Shown in pieces: positions 32,422 to 41,474 of a DNA stretch of 47,567 bases. Position 1 is the first letter of the stretch, and every line of letters begins with the position of its first letter. The position numbers and the translations under genes are program-made. The DNA is from Bacillota bacterium (lineage in GTDB: Bacteria; Bacillota; Sulfobacillia; Sulfobacillales; JAIMBI01), in the NCBI GenBank assembly GCA_021818685.1, contig JAKATP010000009.1, positions 1 to 47,567 of the forward strand, written 5' to 3'. The notes under the pieces were generated by a model. The model searched no databases and had not been told where the DNA came from. It saw nothing but the letters and a program-made list of their open reading frames with translations.

Positions 32422-33527
32422 CGGGCGTGCCGGCTGATGTTAAGGAGGATGCCCACCCCCGCCAGGCTCAGCACCAGCGAGGAGCCTCCGTAGCTGATGA
32501 ACGGTAGCGTGATGCCGGTGACGGGGAGCGTGGCGGTCACCACACCGATGTTAATAGCCGCCTGAATGGTAATCATCGAGGTGAGCCCGAGTGCCAGCAG
32601 GCCCGAGAAAGTATCCGGAGCCCGCATGGCCGCCCGGAACCCTCGCCAGGCCACGATGGCGAAGAGCACAATCACAAACAGGGTGCCGAGGAGGCCCAGT
32701 TCCTCGCCTAAGATGGCAAAGATAAAATCGGTGTAATCCTCAGGCAGATAGCCGAAAGCCTGCACGGAGTGTCCGAGGCCGACCCCGAAGAGACCGCCCG
32801 ACCCGAGCGCCAGGAGCGCTTGAATGGTGTGAAAGCCGGAAGTCAAGGGATGCTTCCAGGGATCGAGGAAGGCCAGCATGCGCTGACGTCGGTAACTCTC
32901 CCCAAACAGCGCCCACACCACCGCGGGCAGAGACGCGAGGCCGAGTGCCAGGAAATGACGCTTTTTGATTCCGGCCGCAAACAGCATGATCACGAAGGTG
33001 CCTCCGACGGCGACGGTGGTGCCGAGGTCGGGTTCCAGGAGGATGAGCACCAGCACCAGGAGTGCCATCCCCACGAGCGGGATGACCCCGTGCCAGAAGT
33101 CGCTCAGAATTTGCTGGTGGCGCGTGAACAGCCAGGCAAACATGATGACCATGGAGAGCTTGGCCAGCTCCGACGGCTGCACCACGAGAGGGCCGACCTT
33201 CACCCACCGGCGCGCGCCGTTGATGTCCTGACCAATATGAGGAATCAGTACGGCCACCAGTCCCAGCACGGAAATGGTGTAGAGGATGAATGCCCATCGT
33301 GGCCACCGGGCGTAGTGGATACGGCTCGTCAGAGCCATGACGGTCAGTCCGAGCACGCTCCATACCAGCTGACGCTCGAAGAAGTGATAGGGATTCTGGA
33401 AGCGTTCCAGGGCATCGGCCGAACTGGCCGAGAACACCATCAGAGTGCCGATGGCCAAAAGCGCCAGCACCGCTCCCAGAAGTATGTAATCAATTTCTCC
33501 CCGGGTCTTGCGCGGCGCCGTACTCAT
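32418..33527 (-). CDS. ftsW: FtsW/SpoVE-type SEDS glycosyltransferase
   Basis: Polymerises lipid II into septal or spore-cortex glycan together with a class B PBP. 369 residues with about ten transmembrane helices. Family motifs: INGARRWVKVGPLVVQPSEL (catalytic Asp usually lies in a later loop), LILLEPDLGTTVAVGGTFVI, and FIFAILGEELGLLGTLFVI, then LPVTGITLPFISYGGSSLVL. Its partner is probably the SpoVD-like PBP at 37335-39428. Whether it serves vegetative division (FtsW), spore cortex (SpoVE), or both cannot be decided. ATG 33527 overlaps the mraY stop. Confidence 0.95.
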   Translation of the reverse strand: MSTAPRKTRGEIDYILLGAVLALLAIGTLMVFSASSADALERFQNPYHFFERQLVWSVLGLTVMALTSRIHYARWPRWAFILYTISVLGLVAVLIPHIGQDINGARRWVKVGPLVVQPSELAKLSMVIMFAWLFTRHQQILSDFWHGVIPLVGMALLVLVLILLEPDLGTTVAVGGTFVIMLFAAGIKKRHFLALGLASLPAVVWALFGESYRRQRMLAFLDPWKHPLTSGFHTIQALLALGSGGLFGVGLGHSVQAFGYLPEDYTDFIFAILGEELGLLGTLFVIVLFAIVAWRGFRAAMRAPDTFSGLLALGLTSMITIQAAINIGVVTATLPVTGITLPFISYGGSSLVLSLAGVGILLNISRHAR

Positions 33528-34465
33528 AACACGGCCCAGGCTAGGAATACGAGCGCCGTCGCCCAGAATGTGAGAACGATGCGGTCCTCCGACCAGCCCA
33601 AAAGCTCGAAATGATGATGTAGCGGCGACATCTTGAGAACCCGCCGCCGCCAGATCTTAAAGCTCGTGACCTGCACGATCACCGACAGCGCCTCAAGGAC
33701 GAACAGTCCCCCCAAAATGGGCAGCACGAACACTGTGCGGCTGGCCACCGCCAGACCCGCCAGGAGCGCACCAAGCGCCATGGAACCTGTGTCACCCATG
33801 ATGACCCGGGCCGGATGCAGATTGTAGCGCAGGAAACCCACCACCGCTCCCAAGAACGCCAGCGCCGTGATGGCGATCCCGACATCAACACCGACGGCGA
33901 ACCCTGCCAGCACGAAGAAGATGAGCGCGATGGCGGCCGCTCCGCCCGCCAGGCCATCCACCCCGTCTGTGAGATTGACCGCGTTGGCCGAGCCCAAGAC
34001 TGCCAGGACCACGATCGGATAGTAGGCCAGACCAGGGTGTACGACAGCGCCCCACGGGGTGAGCCAGCCCGCGTTGGCATTCAGAAACCGAGCCGCAAAC
34101 CATGCGAACAGAACGCCTAAGAGAACCTGGTACAAAAGCTTCTCGCGCGCACGGAGGCCCAGCGACTGGTGCCGCACCACCTTACGATAGTCATCCAGAA
34201 ACCCGATCAGGGCATGCCCGCCGACCAGGACCAGAAGGCCCCATACCAGCGGGTCACGACCATCAAGCAGGATCGCGGCAGCAAAGCCGGCCAGGACGAA
34301 GATGAGCCCGCCCATGGTCGGCGTGCCGGCTTTGGCGCGATGACGTTCCGGGCCCACCTCACGGATGGGCTGACCGATATGCAGGCGACGAAGAATCGGA
34401 ATGCCGATCCAACCCAGGGTGAGAGCCACCGCCAGGCCGACGAGCCCTCCCACCGCGGCGTTCAC
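33524..34465 (-). CDS. mraY: MraY, phospho-MurNAc-pentapeptide translocase
   Basis: Forms lipid I from UDP-MurNAc-pentapeptide and undecaprenyl phosphate in the membrane. GTG 34465 follows GGGGAGG with a 6-base spacer and overlaps the murF stop as GTGA, giving 313 residues; a GTG at 34480 precedes that site and is rejected. About ten membrane segments. Conserved loops: HRAKAGTPTMGGLIFVLAGF, GFLDDYRKVVRHQSLGLRAR (acidic pair), NAVNLTDGVDGLAGGAAAI and the MSPLHHHFELLGWSEDRIVL histidine motif near the end. Directly followed by ftsW, without murD between. Confidence 0.97.
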   Translation of the reverse strand: MNAAVGGLVGLAVALTLGWIGIPILRRLHIGQPIREVGPERHRAKAGTPTMGGLIFVLAGFAAAILLDGRDPLVWGLLVLVGGHALIGFLDDYRKVVRHQSLGLRAREKLLYQVLLGVLFAWFAARFLNANAGWLTPWGAVVHPGLAYYPIVVLAVLGSANAVNLTDGVDGLAGGAAAIALIFFVLAGFAVGVDVGIAITALAFLGAVVGFLRYNLHPARVIMGDTGSMALGALLAGLAVASRTVFVLPILGGLFVLEALSVIVQVTSFKIWRRRVLKMSPLHHHFELLGWSEDRIVLTFWATALVFLAWAVL

Positions 34466-35823
34466 GACGGACCTCCCCACTCCCGCAGTCGAGACACGAG
34501 CTTATCGAGCTCGACCGCGCGGCTGGCTTTCACATACACGTGATCGCCGGCTCGAAGCTCCGTCCGGCACCAGCGCTCAGCCGCGGTCGCATCAGCGACC
34601 CACTCCACCCTGGCTCCCGCCCGTCGCGCCTCTTCGGCCAGCCACACAGCGTGGGACCCTACCGCCAGGATCCGATCGGCCGCCTGAGCCGCCTGTCGCC
34701 CCGCCTCACGGTGGGCTTCCTCCGTAATGGGTCCAAGCTCCATCATGTCTCCCAGCAGGGCCACACGGCGGCCCGACTCCCCCGCCAGGACCATCAATCC
34801 CCCTTGCATGGAGGCGGGACTCGCATTGTAGGTGTCGTCCAGGATGGTGAGCGATCCCACCTGCAAGCGCCGGAAATGCCCCGCATCCGCACGCACGGTG
34901 GCAAGGCCCCGCCGCACTTCGTCCCAGTTCAGTCCGAGCGTCCGACCGACCAGCGCGGCCGCCGCGATATTGTAAGCCTGGTAGGCCCCATCCCACGGGA
35001 TCGTGAGCGTCTCTCGGCCGCCGCCATCCTCCAACTCCACCGCGAGGAATCCGGGTTCCGACCGGACGCCTCGGATGCACATGTCGGCATCCTCCTGCCC
35101 ATACCAGCGCACGCGCCCCGCCACCCGGTCCGCCAGTGTCCGCAGCCGGACGTCATCCCCGTTCAAGACGGCGGTGTCGTTCGGACCCAGCCGCTCCAAA
35201 ATCTCCGCCTTGGCCTCCAAGATCGCCTCGAACGAACCCAGTTCACTCAAATGGGCCGGCCCGATGTTGGTGATGACAGCCACGTCCGGCGGGGCGATAG
35301 CCGTCAGGGCCCGGATCTCCCCCGGCGCGCGCATCGCCATCTCGGCCACGAACCACTCGAGGCCGGGCTCCAACGCACTGAGAGCGAGCGGCAGTCCAAT
35401 CTGGGTATTGAAATTGCGGGGCGTGGCGGCGCACCGGTAACGGCCTTGCAGAACCGCGGCTGTCAGCACCTTCACAGATGTCTTGCCCACGCTGCCCGTG
35501 ACCCCCACCACGCGGGCGCCCACCGCTTTTAGGTGCATGCGCCCCACCTCGGCCATGGCTTCGAGCGGATCCTCATGCACCCAGCACGGCAGCCCGACCG
35601 CCGCCGGGGGATCGAGGAGGACGGCCGCCGCCCCTCGCTCCACGGCGGCGGACGCATGATGCCGCCCGTGTTCATTTCGCCCCGGAAGGGCGCAGAACAG
35701 CATGCCGGGCTCCACCTCCCGGCTGTCCACCGTGAGCGGGCCTATTGCCCTTTGCGCGTCAACCGCGCTTAACACGCCCCCCGCGCGCGCCACTAGCTCT
35801 CCGAGGGTAAACGTCACGGGCAC
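34462..35823 (-). CDS. murF: MurF, D-Ala-D-Ala-adding enzyme
   Basis: Completes the UDP-MurNAc-pentapeptide in the cytoplasm. 453 residues, three Mur-ligase domains: N-terminal substrate domain (LTVDSREVEPGMLFCALPG), central ATPase with VVGVTGSVGKTSVKVLTAAV and NFNTQIGLPLALSAL, AVITNIGPAHLSELGSFEAI, and C-terminal domain with LDDTYNASPASMQGGLMVLA. GTG 35823 overlaps the murE end by ten bases; a second GTG two codons on is an alternative start. All ATP-site residues are visible. Confidence 0.96.
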   Translation of the reverse strand: MPVTFTLGELVARAGGVLSAVDAQRAIGPLTVDSREVEPGMLFCALPGRNEHGRHHASAAVERGAAAVLLDPPAAVGLPCWVHEDPLEAMAEVGRMHLKAVGARVVGVTGSVGKTSVKVLTAAVLQGRYRCAATPRNFNTQIGLPLALSALEPGLEWFVAEMAMRAPGEIRALTAIAPPDVAVITNIGPAHLSELGSFEAILEAKAEILERLGPNDTAVLNGDDVRLRTLADRVAGRVRWYGQEDADMCIRGVRSEPGFLAVELEDGGGRETLTIPWDGAYQAYNIAAAALVGRTLGLNWDEVRRGLATVRADAGHFRRLQVGSLTILDDTYNASPASMQGGLMVLAGESGRRVALLGDMMELGPITEEAHREAGRQAAQAADRILAVGSHAVWLAEEARRAGARVEWVADATAAERWCRTELRAGDHVYVKASRAVELDKLVSRLREWGGPS

Positions 35824-37295
35824 GAGAATCCCCGCTCCCGGAGGGCGGCCCGCGCCTCTTCACGGTCGTCGAAGTACTCCGTGTGGTCCCGGTAAATCTG
35901 GTAGTTCTCATGACCTTTCCCGGCGATGAGAACCAGGTCTTCTGGTCGAGCAGCGGCAAAGGCATGCCGAATCGCCAGACGCCGGTCCATTTCCCGCATG
36001 TACTGGCCACCGACTGCCCGGATCCCCTCTTCGACCTGGGCGGCGATGTCGGCCGGGTCCTCGCCGCGAGGGTTGTCGGTCGTCACCACGAAGAGATCCG
36101 TCAGCCGTCCGGCTACCTGCCCCATCTGCGGTCGCTTGCCCTGGTCGCGATCCCCGCCTGCCCCAAACACCAAGATGACGCGTCCCTTCACAAACTCCCG
36201 GATAGCCTTTAAAACGTTCTCCATTCCATCGGGGGTATGCGCGTAATCCACAACCACCCCGAACGGCTGTCCACAGTCAATGAGTTCGAAGCGCCCGGCG
36301 ACCCCCGTCTGCTGGGCCAGCGCAGCCGCCATAGCCGGTCCCGACAGGTCTCGCAGGTGACCCACGGCCATGGCCGCCAGTGCATTCGATACGTTGTAAC
36401 GACCGGAGAGTTTCAGATGGACAGGCGTTTTGGACCCGTCTGGCAAAAGGACCGTGAAGTCGGCGCCGAAGCGGTCGATGCGCACATCCACGGCCCGCAC
36501 ATCCGCCCGCTGGGCGATCCCATAAGTCAGAATGGGCATGCGCGTGTAGCCCACCAGGCGTCCGGCCCAGGCATCATCGGCGTTCAGGATCGCAGCCCGC
36601 GGACCTTTCTCGGGGCCCTCGCCCAACCGCTCGAAGAGCTGTGCCTTGGCGGCAAAGTAGTCTTCGAAGTCGCGGTGGAAGTCCAGGTGGTCCTGAGTCA
36701 GGTTCGTGAACACGCCCACGTCGTAGTGGACGTAATCCACCCGATGGAGCGCCAGCGCGTGCGAAGAGACCTCCATCGCCACCGCACGCATCCCAAAATC
36801 CGACATCTGCCGCAGGGTCGCCTGCAGGTCTGGAGCCTCGGGAGTGGTCCGGTCTTCGTGCCACTCGTTGCTGCCCATCACCGTGTGGACGGTACCCATA
36901 AGGCCCGTGGGGAGGCCGGCGGCCTGTTCCAGGATCGTCCGGATGAGATGGGTGGTAGTGGTCTTGCCGTTGGTGCCCGTGACTCCCACCATCCACAAGT
37001 TCCGGCTGGGACAACCGAAAAAATGCGCCGCCACGCGCGCGGTGCTCACGCGAGCGCTGGGCACCTGTAAGTAGGGCATGCCAGCCGGCACGGCCTCTTC
37101 GCGTTCCACCAGGCACGCCACCGCCCCCCGGCGCCGGGCGTCCTCCACGTACCGGTGACCGTCGGTGCGAAAGCCCGGAATGGCACAGAACAAATCACCG
37201 GCGCGTGTCCGGCGGGAATCATAGGTGATGCCCAGCACCTCCACATCACCGTGGGCCCAGATCCCCACCCCGGAGGCCAATTCCGACAACTTCAT
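35814..37295 (-). CDS. murE: MurE, UDP-MurNAc-tripeptide synthetase (meso-diaminopimelate type)
   Basis: Adds the third amino acid of the stem peptide. ATG 37295 follows GGAGGAGAG and gives 493 residues. The ATP loop is GVTGTNGKTTTTHLIRTILE; MEVSSHALALHRVDYVHYD and FTNLTQDHLDFHRDFEDYFA follow. In the C-terminal domain VVTTDNPRGEDPADI contains DNPR, the signature of enzymes that add meso-diaminopimelate rather than lysine. This predicts A1-gamma (mDAP) peptidoglycan. VDYAHTPDGMENVL and IAGKGHENYQIY are also present. Confidence 0.96.
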   Translation of the reverse strand: MKLSELASGVGIWAHGDVEVLGITYDSRRTRAGDLFCAIPGFRTDGHRYVEDARRRGAVACLVEREEAVPAGMPYLQVPSARVSTARVAAHFFGCPSRNLWMVGVTGTNGKTTTTHLIRTILEQAAGLPTGLMGTVHTVMGSNEWHEDRTTPEAPDLQATLRQMSDFGMRAVAMEVSSHALALHRVDYVHYDVGVFTNLTQDHLDFHRDFEDYFAAKAQLFERLGEGPEKGPRAAILNADDAWAGRLVGYTRMPILTYGIAQRADVRAVDVRIDRFGADFTVLLPDGSKTPVHLKLSGRYNVSNALAAMAVGHLRDLSGPAMAAALAQQTGVAGRFELIDCGQPFGVVVDYAHTPDGMENVLKAIREFVKGRVILVFGAGGDRDQGKRPQMGQVAGRLTDLFVVTTDNPRGEDPADIAAQVEEGIRAVGGQYMREMDRRLAIRHAFAAARPEDLVLIAGKGHENYQIYRDHTEYFDDREEARAALRERGFSCP

Positions 37296-37334
37296 ACGTC
37301 TCTCCTCCGGAAGCTGCTCCATGTCCGGCTCGCG

Positions 37335-39428
37335 TCACAGAGCCAACACCGCCATGGTGGCGCCCGCCCGCACCTCGCGATCGACCGGCCACTCCTGCCA
37401 CTGTACACGGCCCCCGAGATCCCCTTCAACATGCAGGTTAATCCCGATGTCAAACGCCACATGCCGTGCCTCTGGCACCGAGAGGCCCACCACCGCGGGA
37501 ACGGCCACCCAGTCCATATAGACCCGCGCGGCCGACCCGAGCGTCAGGATGAGGGGCTGTCCCGCGGGCCGGTAGGCGCCGTATGCTACGGACTGGTCCT
37601 TGACCACCGGGCCGTACCCTTCGATGCGGACCGGAAACCCGAAGGCCTGTGCGTCCTGGCGTGCCTGCTCGGGGGGCAGATTCACCAGGTTCGGCACGAG
37701 GGCCGGCGTCCCCGGACGGGGACGCTCTCGCGGGTTTGTAGGCACGAGTCCCCAGTAGCGAAAGATTTGGCGCAGGAGACGCCCCACGACCGGCGCTGCC
37801 ACCTGACCGCCAAAGTACGCCCCCTTCGGTTCGTCCACGGAACAGAGCACGGCGACACGCGGGTTCGGCACGGGCCCGAAACCCACGAACGACGAAATGT
37901 AGACGCCCTCCACGACACGGCCTCCGACCACCTTCTGCGCCGTTCCGGTCTTACCCGCGACGCGGAAACCGGGCACCTGCGCGAGCTTGCCGGTCCCTTC
38001 GGCCACTACCGCCGTCATCATCCGCTGCACCGCCTCCGCCGCCCACGGGTCCAGGATCCGGGTTCCACTTCCTGTATAAAGTTGTCGAAGCACCCGGCCA
38101 TCCGGGGCCGTAATTCGTTCTCCCACGTGCGGGATTTTCAGGTAGCCCCCGTTGGCGATGGCCGATACCGCGTTTAACAGAGCCACGGGAGTTACGGTGA
38201 GGGTCTGCCCGAACGCCATCACGGCCAGGTCGAGAATCGTGGCCCGGCCCTTGTTTGGCATGATGCCGCGCGCTTCGCCCGGTAGATCTACGTGCGTCGG
38301 GCCCATCATGCGGAAGCGGTGCATGTATTCGTAAAATCGGTCGATCCCAAGCTTCAGTCCGAGATCCATGAATCCCACGTTGCAGGAGTTGCGCACCACT
38401 GCTCCCAGCGACTCCGGTCCATGACCGGCTTTGCGCCAGCAGTTAATCCGTCTTCCCAGCACCATGCGGAAGCCTGGGCAGAAGAAGCCCGCCCCGAGCC
38501 CTACCACCCGGCTCTGGAGAGCCGCTGCGAGGGTCATCGGCTTGAAGATCGATCCCGGTGGGATCGCATCCGATATCACTTCGTCGCGGTATGCCTCCGC
38601 CCTGTAACTCTTATAGTGGTTCGGATTCACGCCCGGATGTTCGGCCAGAGCCAGAATCCCTCCTGTCTTCGGCTCCATCACGAGGACCATCGCCCGTCGT
38701 GCCCCGTGCTGCACCAGAGCCGCCTCGGCCGCCTGCTCGGCCATCCACTGAATATTGTGGTCGAGGGTGGTAACAAGGTTGTTGCCTGCCAGCGGAGGAT
38801 CAAGCGTGGCGCTGGCGTGCGGCACCGGCCGTCCCGCCACATCAAATTCGCGCAGAATGTAGCCCTTGCGCCCCGTGAGCTGGCGATTGTACGTCAGCTC
38901 CAGCCCCGCAAGTCCCTGATCGTCGACACCCGTGAAGCCGAGAACCGTGCCGGCGAGCGCCCCTTCGGGATACGTGCGCGTGGACTCGGGCACCAAAAAG
39001 ACTCCCGGAAGGCCCGCCCGCTGAGCACGGAGACTTGCGACCTGGGCTTCACTCAGATGCCGCTTCAGCCACACGAATCCTAACCGGCGCCGAAGACGGG
39101 CCAGGACCCGGTCGGTCGGCTGTCCGAGAAGTTGCGCCAAGATCTGCGCCTCCTCCTCGGGGGCGGGCACCTGGACCGGCACCGCGTACGCGGAGTAGAT
39201 ATGATGACTGCCCGCGAGCACATATCCGAGGCTGTCCAAGATCTCACCACGCGGGGGGGCCAGCGGGACCCCGCGCAGATGCGCGACACGTGCACGCTGG
39301 CGCAATTCCTTCGACCACACGCCCTGAACGTAAATGGTTCGTCCCATCAGGAGGATGTCGAAAACAAACGCGCCCGCCAGGATGAAAAATGAGCGTCGGC
39401 GAAGGACCAGCTCCGGTCGCTCCAACAC
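37335..39428 (-). CDS. Class B penicillin-binding protein with two PASTA domains (SpoVD/PBP2B-like)
   Basis: A transpeptidase that cross-links septal or spore-cortex peptidoglycan with the SEDS partner. GTG 39428 follows GGAGG with a 7-base spacer (697 residues). One N-terminal membrane anchor (FFILAGAFVFDILLMG) is followed by the dimerisation domain (LAPPRGEILDSLGYVLAGS). The transpeptidase motifs are SxxK in IPPGSIFKPMTLAA, SxN in VVRNSCNVGFMDLG, and KTG in VAGKTGTAQKVVGG. Two PASTA units follow at about residues 580-697 (PALVPNLVNLPPEQARQDAQ and VAVPAVVGLSVPEARHVAFD). PASTA tails occur in both SpoVD and PBP2B, so the exact role is open. Only one such PBP is in this cluster. Confidence 0.93.
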   Translation of the reverse strand: MLERPELVLRRRSFFILAGAFVFDILLMGRTIYVQGVWSKELRQRARVAHLRGVPLAPPRGEILDSLGYVLAGSHHIYSAYAVPVQVPAPEEEAQILAQLLGQPTDRVLARLRRRLGFVWLKRHLSEAQVASLRAQRAGLPGVFLVPESTRTYPEGALAGTVLGFTGVDDQGLAGLELTYNRQLTGRKGYILREFDVAGRPVPHASATLDPPLAGNNLVTTLDHNIQWMAEQAAEAALVQHGARRAMVLVMEPKTGGILALAEHPGVNPNHYKSYRAEAYRDEVISDAIPPGSIFKPMTLAAALQSRVVGLGAGFFCPGFRMVLGRRINCWRKAGHGPESLGAVVRNSCNVGFMDLGLKLGIDRFYEYMHRFRMMGPTHVDLPGEARGIMPNKGRATILDLAVMAFGQTLTVTPVALLNAVSAIANGGYLKIPHVGERITAPDGRVLRQLYTGSGTRILDPWAAEAVQRMMTAVVAEGTGKLAQVPGFRVAGKTGTAQKVVGGRVVEGVYISSFVGFGPVPNPRVAVLCSVDEPKGAYFGGQVAAPVVGRLLRQIFRYWGLVPTNPRERPRPGTPALVPNLVNLPPEQARQDAQAFGFPVRIEGYGPVVKDQSVAYGAYRPAGQPLILTLGSAARVYMDWVAVPAVVGLSVPEARHVAFDIGINLHVEGDLGGRVQWQEWPVDREVRAGATMAVLAL

Positions 39429-39498
39429 CCGGCCACCTCCAGATCCCTGCGATCTGGTAGAGGTTATGAGACAGGCGCTCGCACTGAGAACGGACAGG

Positions 39499-39975
39499 TC
39501 AGGACTTGCCACCCGCTTCGAGCCGCTTCAGCTCTCGCCATAACCCCGCCACGGTAGCCCGCAAGCGGCCCGCCAGCGTGACACGCGAGACCGTTGCCAC
39601 CGGCCCCGGCTGCCGCACCAGGGTGGGTGCCACGGTCGTGTGCAGACGGGCCGCGTCCACCGCCAGCGCAGACGGAGTGGTCGCGGCCGCCACCAGGCCC
39701 GCCAGATGCTGCTGCTGACGCGTGGCCTGCTGCAGCTGTTGCTGCAGCACGTCGACTTTAAAGCCCTCGGATGCCATCAGGCTACCGGACAGTGCCCCAC
39801 CCAGACCCACCATCCACAAGAGTCCGACCGTGAACGCCATTTTCCGAATGAGCCGGGCGGAACGGGCCCGGCGTCGGTCGGTCGGTCTCGTCTTCGGCTG
39901 CAGGCGCCGCTCAACATTGCGGAGCAGTTCTGCCTGGGGTTCGTTGGGAACCGCGATCTCATTCGGAAGCGCCAT
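39499..39975 (-). CDS. FtsL-like septal protein
   Basis: 158 residues, in the normal ftsL place between rsmH and the PBP. A basic N-terminal tail (RRLQPKTRPTDRRRARSARL) is followed by one membrane helix (MAFTVGLLWMVGLGGALSG) and then a Gln/Leu heptad region, VDVLQQQLQQATRQQQHLAG, typical of FtsL coiled coils. Sequence conservation in this family is low, so position, size and topology carry the call. ATG 39975 follows GGAGG. The C-terminal Ala/Arg-rich part is not recognisable. Confidence 0.75.
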   Translation of the reverse strand: MALPNEIAVPNEPQAELLRNVERRLQPKTRPTDRRRARSARLIRKMAFTVGLLWMVGLGGALSGSLMASEGFKVDVLQQQLQQATRQQQHLAGLVAAATTPSALAVDAARLHTTVAPTLVRQPGPVATVSRVTLAGRLRATVAGLWRELKRLEAGGKS

Positions 39976-40110
39976 CGTATCCTCCTCATACCCTTAACCA
40001 CGGATCGCCGACAACCGTGAGCGCCACGTTTCGACGAGCGATGTCACCCTCAGGGCTAAAGCGCGAATCCTGTCGTCAAAATGATCAAGGGGCTGCCCGG
40101 CCCTGTCCCC

Positions 40111-41001
40111 TCAGTGTTGAAACACGCGAAGTTTGGCCGAACGACTGCGCGGGTTGCGAAGCACTTCCGCCTCGTCCGCAATCAAAGGTTTTTTGGTCAA
40201 AGTGCTGCCGCTACGAGTGTCCTGCCACAGGCGGAAGCGCTGTTTGACGGTCCGATCCTCAAGAGAGTGGTAGCTCAGTACGGCAATGCGTCCGCCGGGG
40301 CTGCAGATGGCATAGGCTTGCTCTAGCCCCTGATCGAGACTCTGCGGCTCCTCGTTCACCCACATCCGGAGTGCCTGAAAGGTGCGCCTGGCAGGGTGTC
40401 CCCCGGTTCGGCGGGATGCCGCCGGAATGGCCGCCTTGATGACGTCGACCAGTTGTCCGGTGGTGCGGATAGGCTCGCGCCGCCGCGTGGTCACGATAAA
40501 TTCAGCAATACGGGCCGCCCAGCGCTCCTCGCCATATTCGCGAAGAATGCGGGTCAGTTCTTCCTTATCGGCCATGTTCACGAGCCGGAACGCGGTTCGC
40601 TCCCCCTCCGGGTTCATGCGCATGTCCAAAAGCGCATCATGCTGATAGCTGAAGCCCCGTTCAGCGTCCTCTAGCTGTGGCGATGACACGCCGAGGTCGA
40701 ACAGGACGCCCTGAACCGGCCGCAGGCTGGACGGGACTAGCGCGTCGAGCTGGGCGAAGTTGCCATGCACGAAGATCACCCGGTCCCCGTAGGACGAAAG
40801 CCGCTGCCGTGCCCGCTCTAGTGCCTCAGGATCCCGGTCCACCCCCACGACCCGATTATCGCCATGGACCAAAAGCAGGCGCTCCGCGTGGCCTCCATTG
40901 CCCAGCGTGGCGTCGACGTAGATACCGGGTCCGGTATAGAGCCAACTTGTGGTCATTTCCGCCATGACCGGCTCGTGTCGGAGGCGCATCTGTCCTGTCA
41001 T
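40111..41001 (-). CDS. rsmH: 16S rRNA (cytosine1402-N4)-methyltransferase
   Basis: Methylates C1402 of 16S rRNA using S-adenosylmethionine. 296 residues. Motifs: LRHEPVMAEM, DATLGNGGHAERLLL (SAM loop), VVGVDRDPEALERARQRL, GVLFDLGVSSPQLEDAERGF, ERWAARIAEFIVTTRR, TFQALRMWVNEEPQSLDQGL and VLSYHSLEDRTVKQRFRLW. All are characteristic of MraW/RsmH. ATG 41001 overlaps the mraZ stop as ATGA. A gap of about 135 bases follows before the ftsL-like gene. Confidence 0.97.
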   Translation of the reverse strand: MTGQMRLRHEPVMAEMTTSWLYTGPGIYVDATLGNGGHAERLLLVHGDNRVVGVDRDPEALERARQRLSSYGDRVIFVHGNFAQLDALVPSSLRPVQGVLFDLGVSSPQLEDAERGFSYQHDALLDMRMNPEGERTAFRLVNMADKEELTRILREYGEERWAARIAEFIVTTRRREPIRTTGQLVDVIKAAIPAASRRTGGHPARRTFQALRMWVNEEPQSLDQGLEQAYAICSPGGRIAVLSYHSLEDRTVKQRFRLWQDTRSGSTLTKKPLIADEAEVLRNPRSRSAKLRVFQH

Positions 41002-41429
41002 AGGCCCAGGTCCACCAATTTCTCCGCCGTCGTCTCAAACGTCTCTTGTGCCCCCGCCTGGTATGCGCGCCAGCGGTCTTCTGCCCATACCTCCACCCGC
41101 GTATTCAGGCCCACCAGCACGGCGTCGGTGACGATCCCGGCGGCCTGGCGCAGGCGAGGCGCGACGAGGATGCGCCCCTGCCGGTCGAGCTCCACTTCGG
41201 TGGCGCCGGACATCAGCATGCGGACGAAGGCCCGTGCGTCCCGGCTGGTCATGGGAAGCTCCTTCAGTCGTTCTGCCAGCCGCTCCCACTCGGGAGCGGG
41301 ATAGCAGGCCAGGCAACCGTCGAGACCCACCGTCACGACGAACCGCAGTCCGAGTTCCTCGCGAAACTTGGCGGGAATGGTGAGACGGCCCTTGTCGTCG
41401 AGCGCATGGGCGAACTCGCCGATGAGCAC
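40998..41429 (-). CDS. mraZ: MraZ, transcriptional repressor of the dcw cluster
   Basis: An AbrB-like double-SpoVT domain protein that binds TGGGN repeats before its own gene. GTG 41429, seven bases after GGGGG of GGGGGTGAT, gives 143 residues starting LIGEFAHALDDKGRLTIPA, the standard MraZ N-terminus. The second repeat reads EVELDRQGRILVAPRLRQAA. An earlier ATG-like start at 41453 would include the ribosome-binding site and the operator. It is the first gene of the division cluster and its operator lies directly upstream. Confidence 0.96.
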   Translation of the reverse strand: MLIGEFAHALDDKGRLTIPAKFREELGLRFVVTVGLDGCLACYPAPEWERLAERLKELPMTSRDARAFVRMLMSGATEVELDRQGRILVAPRLRQAAGIVTDAVLVGLNTRVEVWAEDRWRAYQAGAQETFETTAEKLVDLGL

Positions 41430-41437
41430 CGCATCAC

Positions 41438-41462
41438 CCCCACTTTGCCCCACTTGCTCCCA
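41438..41462 (-). promoter_or_regulatory. Three MraZ boxes (TGGGN repeats)
   Basis: On the minus strand TGGGA, TGGGG and TGGGG recur with an exact 10-base period (GGG-A cores at 41462-41458, 41452-41448, 41442-41438), each separated by five bases. This is the known MraZ operator pattern. The last box merges with the mraZ ribosome-binding site, 9 bases from the GTG start. Confidence 0.85.
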
Positions 41463-41474
41463 CTATTCTCCGCC

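Noticed and set aside
30838-32493. Open frame of 551 codons on the plus strand
   Set aside because: Antisense to murB, murG and ftsW. Its length comes from GC-rich sense codons; the residue pattern is a shadow.
37296-37322. ATG 37322 as start of murE
   Set aside because: The GGAGGAGAG ribosome-binding site lies after it and directs the start at 37295.
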